From an uncultured Clostridia bacterium (GTDB lineage Bacteria > Bacillota > Clostridia > TANB77 > CAG-508): a stretch of DNA of 51,662 bases. Both the position numbers and the translations under genes were made by a program. A model generated the notes under the pieces. It worked only from the letters and a program-made list of their open reading frames with translations. It made no database searches and was not told the DNA's origin. Where the stretch lies: positions 1 to 51,662 of the forward strand of contig CAJUSU010000010.1 in the NCBI GenBank assembly GCA_910589185.1. Reading direction: 5' to 3'. Of this stretch, positions 44,109-51,662 are shown one piece after another (position 1 is the first letter of the stretch; each line of letters starts with the position of its first letter).

Positions 44109-44735
44109 TTATTTAGAGTAAAGCTCTACTATTAAATGTTCTTCGACTGGTAAATCGACATCTTCTCTTGCTGGTAATTTCACAACTTTACCACTTAAGT
44201 TTTTAACATCTTTTTCTAGCCATTCTGGAACTGGTCTTGCTGCGTTTTCTTCAACGTTTAACTTAATAACCCCATTATCTTTTCTAATTTCTCTTACAGA
44301 AATTACATCTCCTGCTTTTACTAAATATGATGCGATATCTACCTTATGACCATTTACTTCAAATGCACCATGTGTTACTAACATTCTTGCTTGTGCACGT
44401 GATGCACCATATCCTAAACGATATACTACATTATCTAATCTAGTTTCTAGAATTTGAAGTAATACTTCACCTGTTTTACCTCTATTTGCAGATGCCATAT
44501 CAAAATATTTTCTGAATTGTTTTTCACCTACACCATAGAAAGCTTTTGTTTTTTGTTTTTCTCTTAACTGAGTACCATACTCAGAAAGTTTCTTTTTCTT
44601 TTGGCCATTTTGACCTGGTGCATAATTTCTTCTAGAAATACTGCATTTATCTGTGTAGCATCTTGAACCTTTTAAGAACAATTTTTGTCCTTCTCTACGA
44701 CAAATACGACATTGTTCGTCTTTATATCTTGCCAT
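44109..44735 (-). CDS. rpsD: Ribosomal protein S4
   Basis: 208 residues. Cys-containing N-terminus (CRICRREGQKLFLKGSRCYT, C+ type with zinc ligands), S4 domain LETRLDNVVYRLGYGASRAQ and ARMLVTHGAFEVNGHKVDI. It is placed between rpsK and rpoA as in most Firmicutes clusters. Confidence 0.97.
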   Translation of the reverse strand: MARYKDEQCRICRREGQKLFLKGSRCYTDKCSISRRNYAPGQNGQKKKKLSEYGTQLREKQKTKAFYGVGEKQFRKYFDMASANRGKTGEVLLQILETRLDNVVYRLGYGASRAQARMLVTHGAFEVNGHKVDIASYLVKAGDVISVREIRKDNGVIKLNVEENAARPVPEWLEKDVKNLSGKVVKLPAREDVDLPVEEHLIVELYSK

Positions 44736-44753
44736 TTTATTTTTTCACCATCC

Positions 44754-45155
44754 TTATACTCTTCTTCTTTTTGGTGGTCTACAACCATTGTGAGGAATTG
44801 GAGTAACATCCTTAATTGAACTAATTTCCAATCCTGCTGATTGTAATGACCTAATTGCTGCTTCACGACCAGAACCTGGCCCTTTTACAAATACTTCAAC
44901 TGATTTTAATCCGTGTTCCATTGCTGCTTTTGCTGCAGTTTCTGCTGCTTCTCCAGCTGCAAATGGTGTGCTTTTTCTAGAACCTTTAAATCCAAGTTCA
45001 CCAGCACTTGCCCAAGAAATCGCATTTCCTTGAACATCTGTAATTGTAACTATTGTATTATTAAAACTAGAATGAATATGAGCCATACCTTTTTCAATGT
45101 TTTTTCTATCTCTTCTTCTAGTTACTGGTTTTTTCGTTACACTTTTTGTTGCCAT
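44754..45155 (-). CDS. rpsK: Ribosomal protein S11
   Basis: 133 residues. Core GMAHIHSSFNNTIVTITDVQ, GNAISWASAGELGFKGSRKS and TPIPHNGCRPPKRRRV. GGGAGG site upstream. Confidence 0.97.
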   Translation of the reverse strand: MATKSVTKKPVTRRRDRKNIEKGMAHIHSSFNNTIVTITDVQGNAISWASAGELGFKGSRKSTPFAAGEAAETAAKAAMEHGLKSVEVFVKGPGSGREAAIRSLQSAGLEISSIKDVTPIPHNGCRPPKRRRV

Positions 45156-45193
45156 TTTGATTTATTCCCTCCTTATTTTATCAGGCTTATATT

Positions 45194-45559
45194 TTATTTT
45201 TTGCTCTTGCTAACTAATTTTCTTGGTCCTTTTCTTGTACGAGCATTCGTTTTTGTTCTTTGTCCTCTTACAGGAAGACCTCTTCTATGTCTTGTACCTC
45301 TATAGCATCCAATTTCAGTTAATCTTTTTATGTTTAAAGCAACTTCTCTACGTAAATCACCTTCAACTGTATAACCTTCCATTGCATTTCTGATATCTTG
45401 TACTTGATCATCTGTTAAGTCTTTTACTCTAATGTTAGGATCTACTTTTGCTTTTTCAAGAATTTTTTGTGAACTTGTTAGTCCTATTCCATAAATATAG
45501 GTTAGTCCTATTTCTACTCTTTTTTCTCTAGGTAAATCAACTCCTGCTAAACGAGCCAT
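45194..45559 (-). CDS. rpsM: Ribosomal protein S13
   Basis: 121 residues. ARLAGVDLPREKRVEIGLTY, GIGLTSSQKILEKAKVDPN and CYRGTRHRRGLPVRGQRTKT. GGAGGTG upstream. A structured gap of 165 bases separates it from rpmJ. Confidence 0.97.
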   Translation of the reverse strand: MARLAGVDLPREKRVEIGLTYIYGIGLTSSQKILEKAKVDPNIRVKDLTDDQVQDIRNAMEGYTVEGDLRREVALNIKRLTEIGCYRGTRHRRGLPVRGQRTKTNARTRKGPRKLVSKSKK

Positions 45560-45666
45560 TTTTATTTACACCTCCAAATATTTTGTTACTTTTTTTGTTT
45601 GTCCTATTATTGGTGAAATGCATTGGTATTACCAATCAATAATATTTTTTTGGACATATATATAAA

Positions 45667-45704
45667 CACAAATCTATATCACAGCCGCGTCTTTAAGATT
45701 TGTG
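45667..45704 (-). other. Stem-loop in the rpmJ-rpsM gap
   Basis: Perfect 9-bp stem CACAAATCT/AGATTTGTG (45667-45675 with 45696-45704) around a 20-base loop with GCGGC. No T-run follows, so a regulatory or processing element is more likely than a terminator. Confidence 0.5.
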
Positions 45705-45724
45705 CTATATTCATAAGTTTGAAA

Positions 45725-45838
45725 CTATCCTTGTCTTTGTTTGTGTTTTGGGTTTTCGCAAATAACGCGAATAGTACCTTTTCTTTTAATTACCTTGCAT
45801 TTTTCACACATAGGTTTTACTGATGGTCTTACTTTCAT
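45725..45838 (-). CDS. rpmJ: Ribosomal protein L36
   Basis: 37 residues from ATG 45838 (AGGTGAAAG upstream). Zinc-type L36: MKVRPSVKPMCEKCKVIKRK followed by GTIRVICENPKHKQRQG, with Cys-x2-Cys, Cys and His ligands. Found by reading the gap between infA and rpsM. Confidence 0.96.
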   Translation of the reverse strand: MKVRPSVKPMCEKCKVIKRKGTIRVICENPKHKQRQG

Positions 45839-45868
45839 TTTCTTTCACCTCTTATTTCACTGATTTTA

Positions 45869-46087
45869 TTATTTTGCACGCCATGTGATACGACCTTTGG
45901 TCAAATCATATGGTGATAATTCAACTTTTACTTTATCACCTGGAAGAATCTTGATGTAATTCATTCTTAATTTTCCAGAAATATGAGCTAAGATTTGATG
46001 TCCATTTTCTAATTCAACTTTAAAGTTAGTATTAGGTAGTGCTTCCACTACTGTTCCTTCTACTTCTATAACATCCTCTTTTGACAT
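45869..46087 (-). CDS. infA: Translation initiation factor IF-1
   Basis: 72 residues from ATG 46087, with GGAGGAAA upstream. OB-fold: DVIEVEGTVVEALPNTNFKV, GHQILAHISGKLRMNYIKIL, PGDKVKVELSPYDLTKGRIT. Normal length. Confidence 0.97.
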   Translation of the reverse strand: MSKEDVIEVEGTVVEALPNTNFKVELENGHQILAHISGKLRMNYIKILPGDKVKVELSPYDLTKGRITWRAK

Positions 46088-46176
46088 ATTTTCCTCCATT
46101 TTTCATAGTCAATTTATTCTTTATTAACCAAATTAATTGCACCTAGGCACAATATCTTGTATAGTATATCGCATTT

Positions 46177-46947
46177 TTATGATAATGTCAATATCTCTGG
46201 CTCTTTTTCTGTAATTAAAATTGTATTTTCATAATGGGCTGCTAAAGATTCATCTTCTGTCACAATTGTCCACCCATCATCTAACACGCAAATGTCTGGT
46301 CTTCCTATCATTACCATTGGTTCTATTGCTAGAGTCATGCCGGGTTCTAGTCTTATTCCTCTTCCTGCTTTTCCATAATTTGGAATACCCGGATCTTCAT
46401 GCATTTCTTCTCCTATTCCATGTCCTTGAAATTCTCTTACTACATTAAAACCATTTTTTTCAACGAATTCACCTATTGCATGAGAAATATCACCAATGCG
46501 ATTTCCTTTTACTGCATACTGAATTCCCTCAAAAAAAGCTTGTCTCGTAATATCCACTAATTTTTTCTTCTGTGGTGTACTATTGCCAACAATAAAAGTT
46601 CTTGCAGCATCTCCATGAAACCCATTTTTATAAACAACTAAATCAATGCTGACAACATCTCCATCATGAATCACCCTTCTATTAGATGGTATTCCATGAA
46701 TAATCTCATCATTAATAGAAACACATAAAGTCCCAGGGAAAGCAGGTACATCTTTTTCTCCACTAGGATATCCTTTTTGTGCAGGAATACCACCATGTTC
46801 TCTAATAATCTTTTCTGCAAAATGGTCTAAATCCATAGTAGTAATTCCTGGTTTAATATATTTTTCAATTTCTTGATACACGAAGCCTGTTAATTTACAG
46901 GCTTCTCTCATTTTTTCAATTTCTTTTTGTGATTTAATCGTTACCAA
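46177..46947 (-). CDS. map: Methionine aminopeptidase, type I
   Basis: 256 residues. Metal ligands in DGDVVSIDLVVYKNGFHGDA, GHGIGEEMHEDPGIPNYG and AIEPMVMIG; C-terminal TEDESLAAHYENTILITE. It removes initiator Met. It overlaps the end of adk by 14 bases. Confidence 0.96.
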   Translation of the reverse strand: MVTIKSQKEIEKMREACKLTGFVYQEIEKYIKPGITTMDLDHFAEKIIREHGGIPAQKGYPSGEKDVPAFPGTLCVSINDEIIHGIPSNRRVIHDGDVVSIDLVVYKNGFHGDAARTFIVGNSTPQKKKLVDITRQAFFEGIQYAVKGNRIGDISHAIGEFVEKNGFNVVREFQGHGIGEEMHEDPGIPNYGKAGRGIRLEPGMTLAIEPMVMIGRPDICVLDDGWTIVTEDESLAAHYENTILITEKEPEILTLS

Positions 46948-47623
46948 TTTTCTTACTTCCTTTTTCTGTTAACTTCAAAATTGTTTCTACTACTTGATCT
47001 GATGCATTACCTGCAGTCGGATCATCTGGTGTAATTGAAGTCCATACACCATTTTCTTTATAATATTCTACAAGGTCTTTCGAATTTTGGCGATATACAT
47101 CTAAACGACTTTTAATAGTTTCCTCATTGTCATCATTTCTAATAGATAGTGGCGCTCCACATATATCACAAACTCCCTCTACCTTAGGTGGTTTAAATTT
47201 CATATTATAAATCGCACCACATTCTTTATTAGAACATGTTGCTCTATTCAAAATTCTTTCAATAATTACTTGATCTGGTATAATAATTTCTGGTACAAGA
47301 GTAACACTTTTCCCCTGTCCTTTTAAGAATTCATCTAATGCTTTTGCTTGTTCTATGGTTCTTGGAAATCCATCAAGTATAACACCATTTTTAGCGTCTT
47401 CCCAACTTAATCTATCTTTTACAATATTAATTGTAACTTCATCAGGAACCAATTTTCCTTTTGAAATATAGCTATTCGCTAAATTTCCAAGTTCTGTCTC
47501 CTTTTTTATTTGTTCACGAAACATATCTCCAGTAGATATATGTGGAAGAGTAGTTTTTTTAGCTAATATTTTAGCAGCTGATCCCTTTCCACTACCTGGG
47601 GCACCTAACATTACAATATACAT
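46934..47623 (-). CDS. adk: Adenylate kinase
   Basis: 229 residues from ATG 47623 (GGGAGAAA upstream). P-loop MLGAPGSGKGSAAKILAKKT, NMP-binding PHISTGDMFREQIK, LID zinc site CSNKECGAIYNMKFKPP with CDICGAPL (Cys4, typical of Gram-positives). Place between secY and map is usual. Confidence 0.97.
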   Translation of the reverse strand: MYIVMLGAPGSGKGSAAKILAKKTTLPHISTGDMFREQIKKETELGNLANSYISKGKLVPDEVTINIVKDRLSWEDAKNGVILDGFPRTIEQAKALDEFLKGQGKSVTLVPEIIIPDQVIIERILNRATCSNKECGAIYNMKFKPPKVEGVCDICGAPLSIRNDDNEETIKSRLDVYRQNSKDLVEYYKENGVWTSITPDDPTAGNASDQVVETILKLTEKGSKKIGND

Positions 47624-47690
47624 AGATTTTCTCCCTTCACGCATTTTGGACGGAGCATATCTGTCCGTCCTAAAATGTCTTTTATAATTA

Positions 47691-49013
47691 TTAATCCAAA
47701 AATCCCTTGTAGTGTCTCATAACCAATAATGATTCTAATTGTTGTACCATTTCTAATGCAACACCTACTACAATCAAGATAGAAGTTCCACCAAATGTTA
47801 AGTCTACATTTGGAATAAATCTAGTTAACATTGGTAAAATAGCAATAATTGCTAAGAAAAGTCCTCCAAACCATAATAGTTTTGAGATTACAGAACCTAG
47901 ATAGTCTGCTGTTGGCTTTCCAGCTCTAATACCTGGAATAAATCCACCATTTTTCTTAATATTATTAGCCACCTCTGCTGGATTGAATGTTGCATATGTA
48001 TAAAAGAATGTAAACCCAACAATTAGTAATAAGTATACAATAGCGTTTGCAATTGTATATCCAACTGGTACTCCTGCTGATGAAGTAGCAATTGAGAATT
48101 TATAAATGACTGACCAGAAACCTGTTTGGCTTGCAATATCTGGTACAAACATTTGAATAATCATAGCTGGGAATGTCATAAATGATGAAGCAAAGATAAT
48201 TGGCATAACACCTGCCATTGCTAATTTCAATGGAATATGTGTATTTTGTGCTCCTACCATTCTTCTTCCAACTACTTTTTTAGCATATTGTACAGGAATT
48301 TTTCTTTCAGCTTGTTGTACAAAGATTACTCCTGCAACTAAAATAATTGCTCCAATAATAACACCTAGTGCCATTAATAATCCTGTTGTGCTGAATGTTC
48401 CTGTTCCCATAATTAAGTTCCAAATAGTTGTCACTGCACTTGGAAGCCCTGAAATAATACCTACAAAGATAATTGTAGAAATACCATTTCCAATTCCCTT
48501 TTCTGTAATTTGGTCACCAAGCCACATTAGAAGTGCTGTTCCTGCCATTAAAGAAATAACAACTAATGCTCCTGTTGAAAATCCTTCTCCTACGAAAATT
48601 CCAGAAGATTTATAAGATAGATATAAACCAATACCTTCAATTAAAGCAAGTACTACTGTTAATAATTTAGTATACTTATTAATCTTATTTCTTCCTTCTT
48701 CTCCGCCTTCTTTCATTAATCTTTCTAGGCTAGGAATAACCATACCCAATAATTGAATAACAATAGAGGCAGTAATGTATGGAGTAATAGACATTGCAAA
48801 GATAGAGAATCTTGAAAAAGCTCCACCTGAGATTAAGTTAATTAATCCTGCCATTCCATTAGCTCCTGACATTGCTTCATTTAATTTAAATGTATCTACA
48901 CCAGGAATTGTAATAAAGCAACCTAGTCTAAATAATACGATTAATAATAGAGTATATAAAATTCTCTTTCTTACATCTGGTGTTTTCAATGCGTTAATAA
49001 TCGTTTTAAACAT
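47691..49013 (-). CDS. secY: Protein translocase subunit SecY
   Basis: 440 residues with ten membrane helices. FRLGCFITIPGVDTFKLNEA, plug region and GMVIPSLERLMKEGGEEGRN, ITEKGIGNGISTIIFVGIIS, and VIFVQQAERKIPVQYAKKVV. It forms the Sec channel with SecG. Its ATG shares one base with the rplO stop, so the two are translationally coupled. Confidence 0.97.
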   Translation of the reverse strand: MFKTIINALKTPDVRKRILYTLLLIVLFRLGCFITIPGVDTFKLNEAMSGANGMAGLINLISGGAFSRFSIFAMSITPYITASIVIQLLGMVIPSLERLMKEGGEEGRNKINKYTKLLTVVLALIEGIGLYLSYKSSGIFVGEGFSTGALVVISLMAGTALLMWLGDQITEKGIGNGISTIIFVGIISGLPSAVTTIWNLIMGTGTFSTTGLLMALGVIIGAIILVAGVIFVQQAERKIPVQYAKKVVGRRMVGAQNTHIPLKLAMAGVMPIIFASSFMTFPAMIIQMFVPDIASQTGFWSVIYKFSIATSSAGVPVGYTIANAIVYLLLIVGFTFFYTYATFNPAEVANNIKKNGGFIPGIRAGKPTADYLGSVISKLLWFGGLFLAIIAILPMLTRFIPNVDLTFGGTSILIVVGVALEMVQQLESLLVMRHYKGFLD

Positions 49014-49447
49014 TAAATCACCTCAGCCTTTCCTCCTAAAGCTTCAATTTTTTCTTTTGCAGCTTTAGTAAATCTTACGGCTTTGACATTTACTTTCTTC
49101 TCTAAAGTACCTGTTGCAATAATGACAATACCGTCATTTGCTTTACGAATGATACCATCTTCAATTAAGCTTTCAGCTGTAACATCTTCTTTGCTTGATT
49201 TGTTAAGCATAGTAAGTGTTACTTCTGTGTAATTGTTTGCAAAAATATTAGTAAATCCTCTTTTTGGTAATCTTCTATATAATGGTGTTTGACCTCCTTC
49301 AAAGCCTCTTCTAACTCCTCCACCACTTCTTGCTTTTTGTCCTTTATGTCCTCTTCCAGAAGTTTTTCCAAGACCTGAACCAACGCCACGACCAACTCTA
49401 GTTCTTGTTTGTGTTTTTTGTGCTGGTTTTAATTCGTCTAAATTCAT
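49013..49447 (-). CDS. rplO: Ribosomal protein L15
   Basis: 144 residues. LDELKPAQKTQTRTRVGRGV, SGLGKTSGRGHKGQKARSGG and YRRLPKRGFTNIFANNYTEV. It follows rpsE directly; rpmD, normally between them, is not present. Confidence 0.96.
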   Translation of the reverse strand: MNLDELKPAQKTQTRTRVGRGVGSGLGKTSGRGHKGQKARSGGGVRRGFEGGQTPLYRRLPKRGFTNIFANNYTEVTLTMLNKSSKEDVTAESLIEDGIIRKANDGIVIIATGTLEKKVNVKAVRFTKAAKEKIEALGGKAEVI

Positions 49448-49491
49448 TTTGCGATTACACCTCCTAAATCTTATTTTTTGTTTTTTAACGT

Positions 49492-49538
49492 GGGCACATT
49501 TCTCCCTAGGGTATTCCTTTTAGGATGAGATGTGTCCC
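49492..49538 (-). other. Structured spacer in place of rpmD
   Basis: Arms GGGCACATTTCTC and GAGATGTGTCCC (49492-49504 with 49527-49538) pair with a bulge, enclosing a second small CCCTAGGG-type stem. It lies in the 105-base rpsE-rplO gap where the L30 gene would normally be. No T-run follows on the minus strand. Confidence 0.5.
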
Positions 49539-49552
49539 GCGCCGGTTTTCTC

Positions 49553-50041
49553 TTATAATATATCAGCTACAGCTTTTCCTCTTTTATGAGCAATTTGTTC
49601 AGCTGTTTTCATGCTCTTTAATCCTTCTAATGTAGCATATACTACGTTTCTTGGGTTATTTGTTCCAATAACCTTTGTTCTAATATCTTTATATCCAGCA
49701 AGTTCAAGTACAGGTCTTACACTACCACCTGCAATAACTCCAGAACCTTCAGCTGCTGGTTTTAATACAACACTAGCACTTCCGAATTTTCCAACATATT
49801 CATGAGGAATTGTTGTTCCTACGATTGGAACTTCCACTAAATTCTTTTTAGCTTCCTCAATTGCTTTTTTAATAGCATCTGGAACTTCAGCTGCTTTACC
49901 ATTTCCAATACCTACGTGACCGTTTTCGTCTCCAACAACTACAACAGCACTAAATCTGAAATTTCTACCACCTTTAACAACTTTTGCAACTCTGTTAATA
50001 GCTACAACTTTTTCTTTATATTCAACTGTTTTTTCTTCCAT
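49553..50041 (-). CDS. rpsE: Ribosomal protein S5
   Basis: 162 residues. VVAINRVAKVVKGGRNFRFS, VGIGNGKAAEVPDAIKKAI and GSGVIAGGSVRPVLELAGYK are diagnostic. GGAGGG upstream. Confidence 0.97.
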   Translation of the reverse strand: MEEKTVEYKEKVVAINRVAKVVKGGRNFRFSAVVVVGDENGHVGIGNGKAAEVPDAIKKAIEEAKKNLVEVPIVGTTIPHEYVGKFGSASVVLKPAAEGSGVIAGGSVRPVLELAGYKDIRTKVIGTNNPRNVVYATLEGLKSMKTAEQIAHKRGKAVADIL

Positions 50042-50087
50042 ATTGAACTAAATTTCCCTCCTTACATTATTAGAGTTTGTTTTACTC

Positions 50088-50447
50088 CTAAAATTTTAGC
50101 CCTGCTTCTCTTGCAGATTCTGCTAATTCTTTTACAACACCGTGGTATATGTATCCACCTCTGTCGTAAACAACATTTTCTATTTTCTTTTCTAAAGCTC
50201 TTTTTGCAATTAATGCTCCAACTTCTTTAGCAGCTTCTTTATTTGAATGTTTTGTTTTAACTTCTTTATCTAAAGTAGAAGCTTGAACTAATGTAGTTCC
50301 TTTAGTATCATCAATTATTTGAGCATACAAATTTGTGTTACTTCTAAATACTGATAATCTTGGGCATTCAGATGTTCCACTTATTTTTGTACGAACTCTT
50401 GCATGTCTTCTTTCTCTTTCTAATTTTCTATTAGTTTTAGAAACCAT
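50088..50447 (-). CDS. rplR: Ribosomal protein L18
   Basis: 119 residues. RERRHARVRTKISGTSECPR, LSVFRSNTNLYAQIIDDTKG and VVYDRGGYIYHGVVKELAES. Normal length. The gap to rplF upstream is unusually long. Confidence 0.97.
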   Translation of the reverse strand: MVSKTNRKLERERRHARVRTKISGTSECPRLSVFRSNTNLYAQIIDDTKGTTLVQASTLDKEVKTKHSNKEAAKEVGALIAKRALEKKIENVVYDRGGYIYHGVVKELAESAREAGLKF

Positions 50448-50538
50448 TACGATTACTCCTTTCTAATCTAATTTTATAGTTATATATGTTTTTAATTACT
50501 TGTTTCAAACAAAGCAAAAGTGGTATATTGCAAGGAAA

Positions 50539-50628
50539 GCAAATAAAAATTTTTGAGACTATACGCTGTATGTCGATAAAATTTTTATGCAGCTTGACAA
50601 AGCAAGATGCCGCTTTTCATTTGTTTGC
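50539..50628 (-). ncRNA. Structured intergenic element between rplF and rplR
   Basis: The 184-base gap holds an outer pairing GCAAACAAAT/ATTTGC and two inner hairpins: one with arms around CTTG/CAAG extended by GCGG/CTGC (about 50590-50613), and one with GACATAC/GTATaGTC (50557-50574) flanked by AAAATTTT arms. No ORF is seen. It may be a leader, processing site or mobile repeat relic. Confidence 0.5.
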
Positions 50629-50631
50629 ATT

Positions 50632-51171
50632 TTACTTCTTTCCAGTTTTACCCTCTTTACGTCTAATATGTTCTTCAACATATTTAATACCTTTACCTCT
50701 ATATACTTCAGGTGGTCTCTTTGTTCTTATAACTGCTGCCATTTCTCCAACTAATTCTTTATCAATTCCTCTTACAATTATTTGGTTTGGAGATGGAACT
50801 TCATATTTAATTCCTTCTGGTTCTACCATTTCTACTGGATGAGAATATCCTAATGTTAGAACTAATTTATTTCCTTGTTTTGCAGCTCTATAACCTACAC
50901 CATTGATTTCTAATTCTCTAGTGTATTCGTTTAGAACACCTTGAATCATATTATTTATCAAAGTTCTTGTTAATCCATGAATACTTCTATTAAATGGTTG
51001 GTCATCTGGTCTCACAACTGTTATGACTTTATCATTTAATTCGATTTTCATATTTGGGTGCATTTCTTTTTCAAGTGTACCTTTAGGACCTTTTACAGTA
51101 ACTTTTTGACCTTCTATTTTTACTTCTACAGAATCTGGTACTGTAATTGGTTTATTTCCTATTCTTGACAT
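50632..51171 (-). CDS. rplF: Ribosomal protein L6
   Basis: 179 residues. SRIGNKPITVPDSVEVKIEG, VTVKGPKGTLEKEMHPNMKI, GVGYRAAKQGNKLVLTLGYS and KGIKYVEEHIRRKEGKTGKK. AGGAGAAA upstream. Confidence 0.97.
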   Translation of the reverse strand: MSRIGNKPITVPDSVEVKIEGQKVTVKGPKGTLEKEMHPNMKIELNDKVITVVRPDDQPFNRSIHGLTRTLINNMIQGVLNEYTRELEINGVGYRAAKQGNKLVLTLGYSHPVEMVEPEGIKYEVPSPNQIIVRGIDKELVGEMAAVIRTKRPPEVYRGKGIKYVEEHIRRKEGKTGKK

Positions 51172-51198
51172 AACTATTTTCTCCTTTCTATTTATGAA

Positions 51199-51597
51199 TT
51201 ACCATACATAAGCTAATACTTCTCCACCAACACCTAATTCTCTTGCTTTTTTATCTGTCATTATTCCTTTTGATGTTGATATTAATGCTATACCTAAACC
51301 ATTTAAAACTTTAGGTAATTCTTCTTTAGAAGCATATATTCTTAAACCTGGTTTACTTATTCTTCTTAATCCAGATATAACTTTTTTACCTTTTTCTGTA
51401 TATTTTAAAGTTATTCTTATAATTCCTTGATTATCGTTTTTTATTTCTTCATAAGATTTTATATAACCTTCGTTAAATAGAATCTCTGCGATATCTCTTT
51501 TTATATTTGATGCAGGAACATCAACTGTTTTAAATTTAGCTTGACCTGCATTTCTGATTCTTGTAAGCATATCTGCTATTGGATCAGTTGTAACCAT
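51199..51597 (-). CDS. rpsH: Ribosomal protein S8
   Basis: 132 residues. TDPIADMLTRIRNAGQAKFK, VSGLRRISKPGLRIYASKEE and LISTSKGIMTDKKARELGVG-GEVLAYVW. AAAGGAGGAG precedes the start. The upstream neighbour, probably rpsN, lies outside the window. Confidence 0.97.
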   Translation of the reverse strand: MVTTDPIADMLTRIRNAGQAKFKTVDVPASNIKRDIAEILFNEGYIKSYEEIKNDNQGIIRITLKYTEKGKKVISGLRRISKPGLRIYASKEELPKVLNGLGIALISTSKGIMTDKKARELGVGGEVLAYVW

Positions 51598-51662
51598 TTT
51601 GTCTCCTCCTTTTTCACTATTATTTATATATTAGTTATTTATTTCCAAAAATTAATCAAAAA

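Noticed and set aside
44672..44866. Short minus-strand ORF overlapping rpsK and rpsD
   Set aside because: It is an out-of-frame reading of two well-identified ribosomal genes.
1..51662. CRISPR arrays, insertion sequences or prophage genes
   Set aside because: No regularly spaced repeats, transposase, integrase or phage structural genes were seen on either strand.

Overview
The window is AT-rich DNA from an endospore-forming, low-GC Firmicute, most likely an uncultured gut clostridium. It carries spoIVA, a sleB-type cortex lytic enzyme, a gerA-type germinant receptor operon and a Spo0A-like response regulator. It also carries Asp23/AmaP/DUF2273 envelope genes and a Firmicutes-style S10/spc/alpha ribosomal cluster. 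Species cannot be named from sequence alone.

The outstanding feature is a decoding anomaly. I looked by eye for in-frame CGG codons in every gene I call native. I found nine, in eight genes, and each one is exactly where the reading frame must move +1 to recover the conserved protein. In every case the C of CGG is skipped and the next triplet, GGN, supplies a conserved glycine. The genes are a GT8 glycosyltransferase (2122), an M23 peptidase (9579 and 9883), prepilin peptidase (13017), priA (24432, the Walker A glycine), folD (29297), gerA (34549), gerB (34998) and a pilin-like display protein (38658, the prepilin cleavage glycine). Arginine in native genes uses AGA, AGG, CGT, CGC and CGA. 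The only ordinary in-frame CGG codons (two) are in a compositionally foreign gene wedged between def and fmt. This looks like programmed, codon-wide +1 recoding (CGGN read as Gly), not random pseudogenes.

Layout. 1-4.2 kb (minus): two GT8 enzymes, the first fused to a PlsC-like acyltransferase, then a DUF4097/LiaF-like envelope pair. 4.3-8.3 kb: a signalling island with an HD hydrolase, a GHKL histidine kinase, a 15-residue peptide gene between two hairpins, a Spo0A-like regulator, a divergent XRE regulator and an orphan protein. 8.3-8.9 kb: tmRNA and tRNA-Trp. 8.9-10 kb (plus): GtrA and the M23 peptidase. 10-13.6 kb (minus): yqeG, prepilin peptidase, pepP, efp and a zinc-ribbon protein. 13.7-30.5 kb (minus): housekeeping genes sleB, fhs, xseA/xseB, nusB, the asp23 operon, fmt, def, priA, rpoZ, yicC, dprA and folD. 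30.7-37.4 kb (plus): spoIVA and the gerABCD-type operon, with a coiled-coil gene on the minus strand between them. 37.5-38.7 kb (minus): a pilin-anchored protein with a C-terminal FGE/C-type-lectin-like module whose last codons look like the variable region of a diversity-generating retroelement. 38.9-51.6 kb (minus): rnr, an SRA/DUF3883 nuclease-like gene with a Nudix gene, secG and the ribosomal cluster from rplQ to rpsH. rpmD is absent from its usual place, and structured RNA-like spacers lie in several gaps.

Together the genes suggest a sporulating organism whose translation system has lost ordinary CGG decoding and turned CGG into a frame-correcting glycine signal. Essential replication (PriA) and one-carbon (FolD) genes would depend on it. 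No stretch over 300 bases lacks a gene or RNA.
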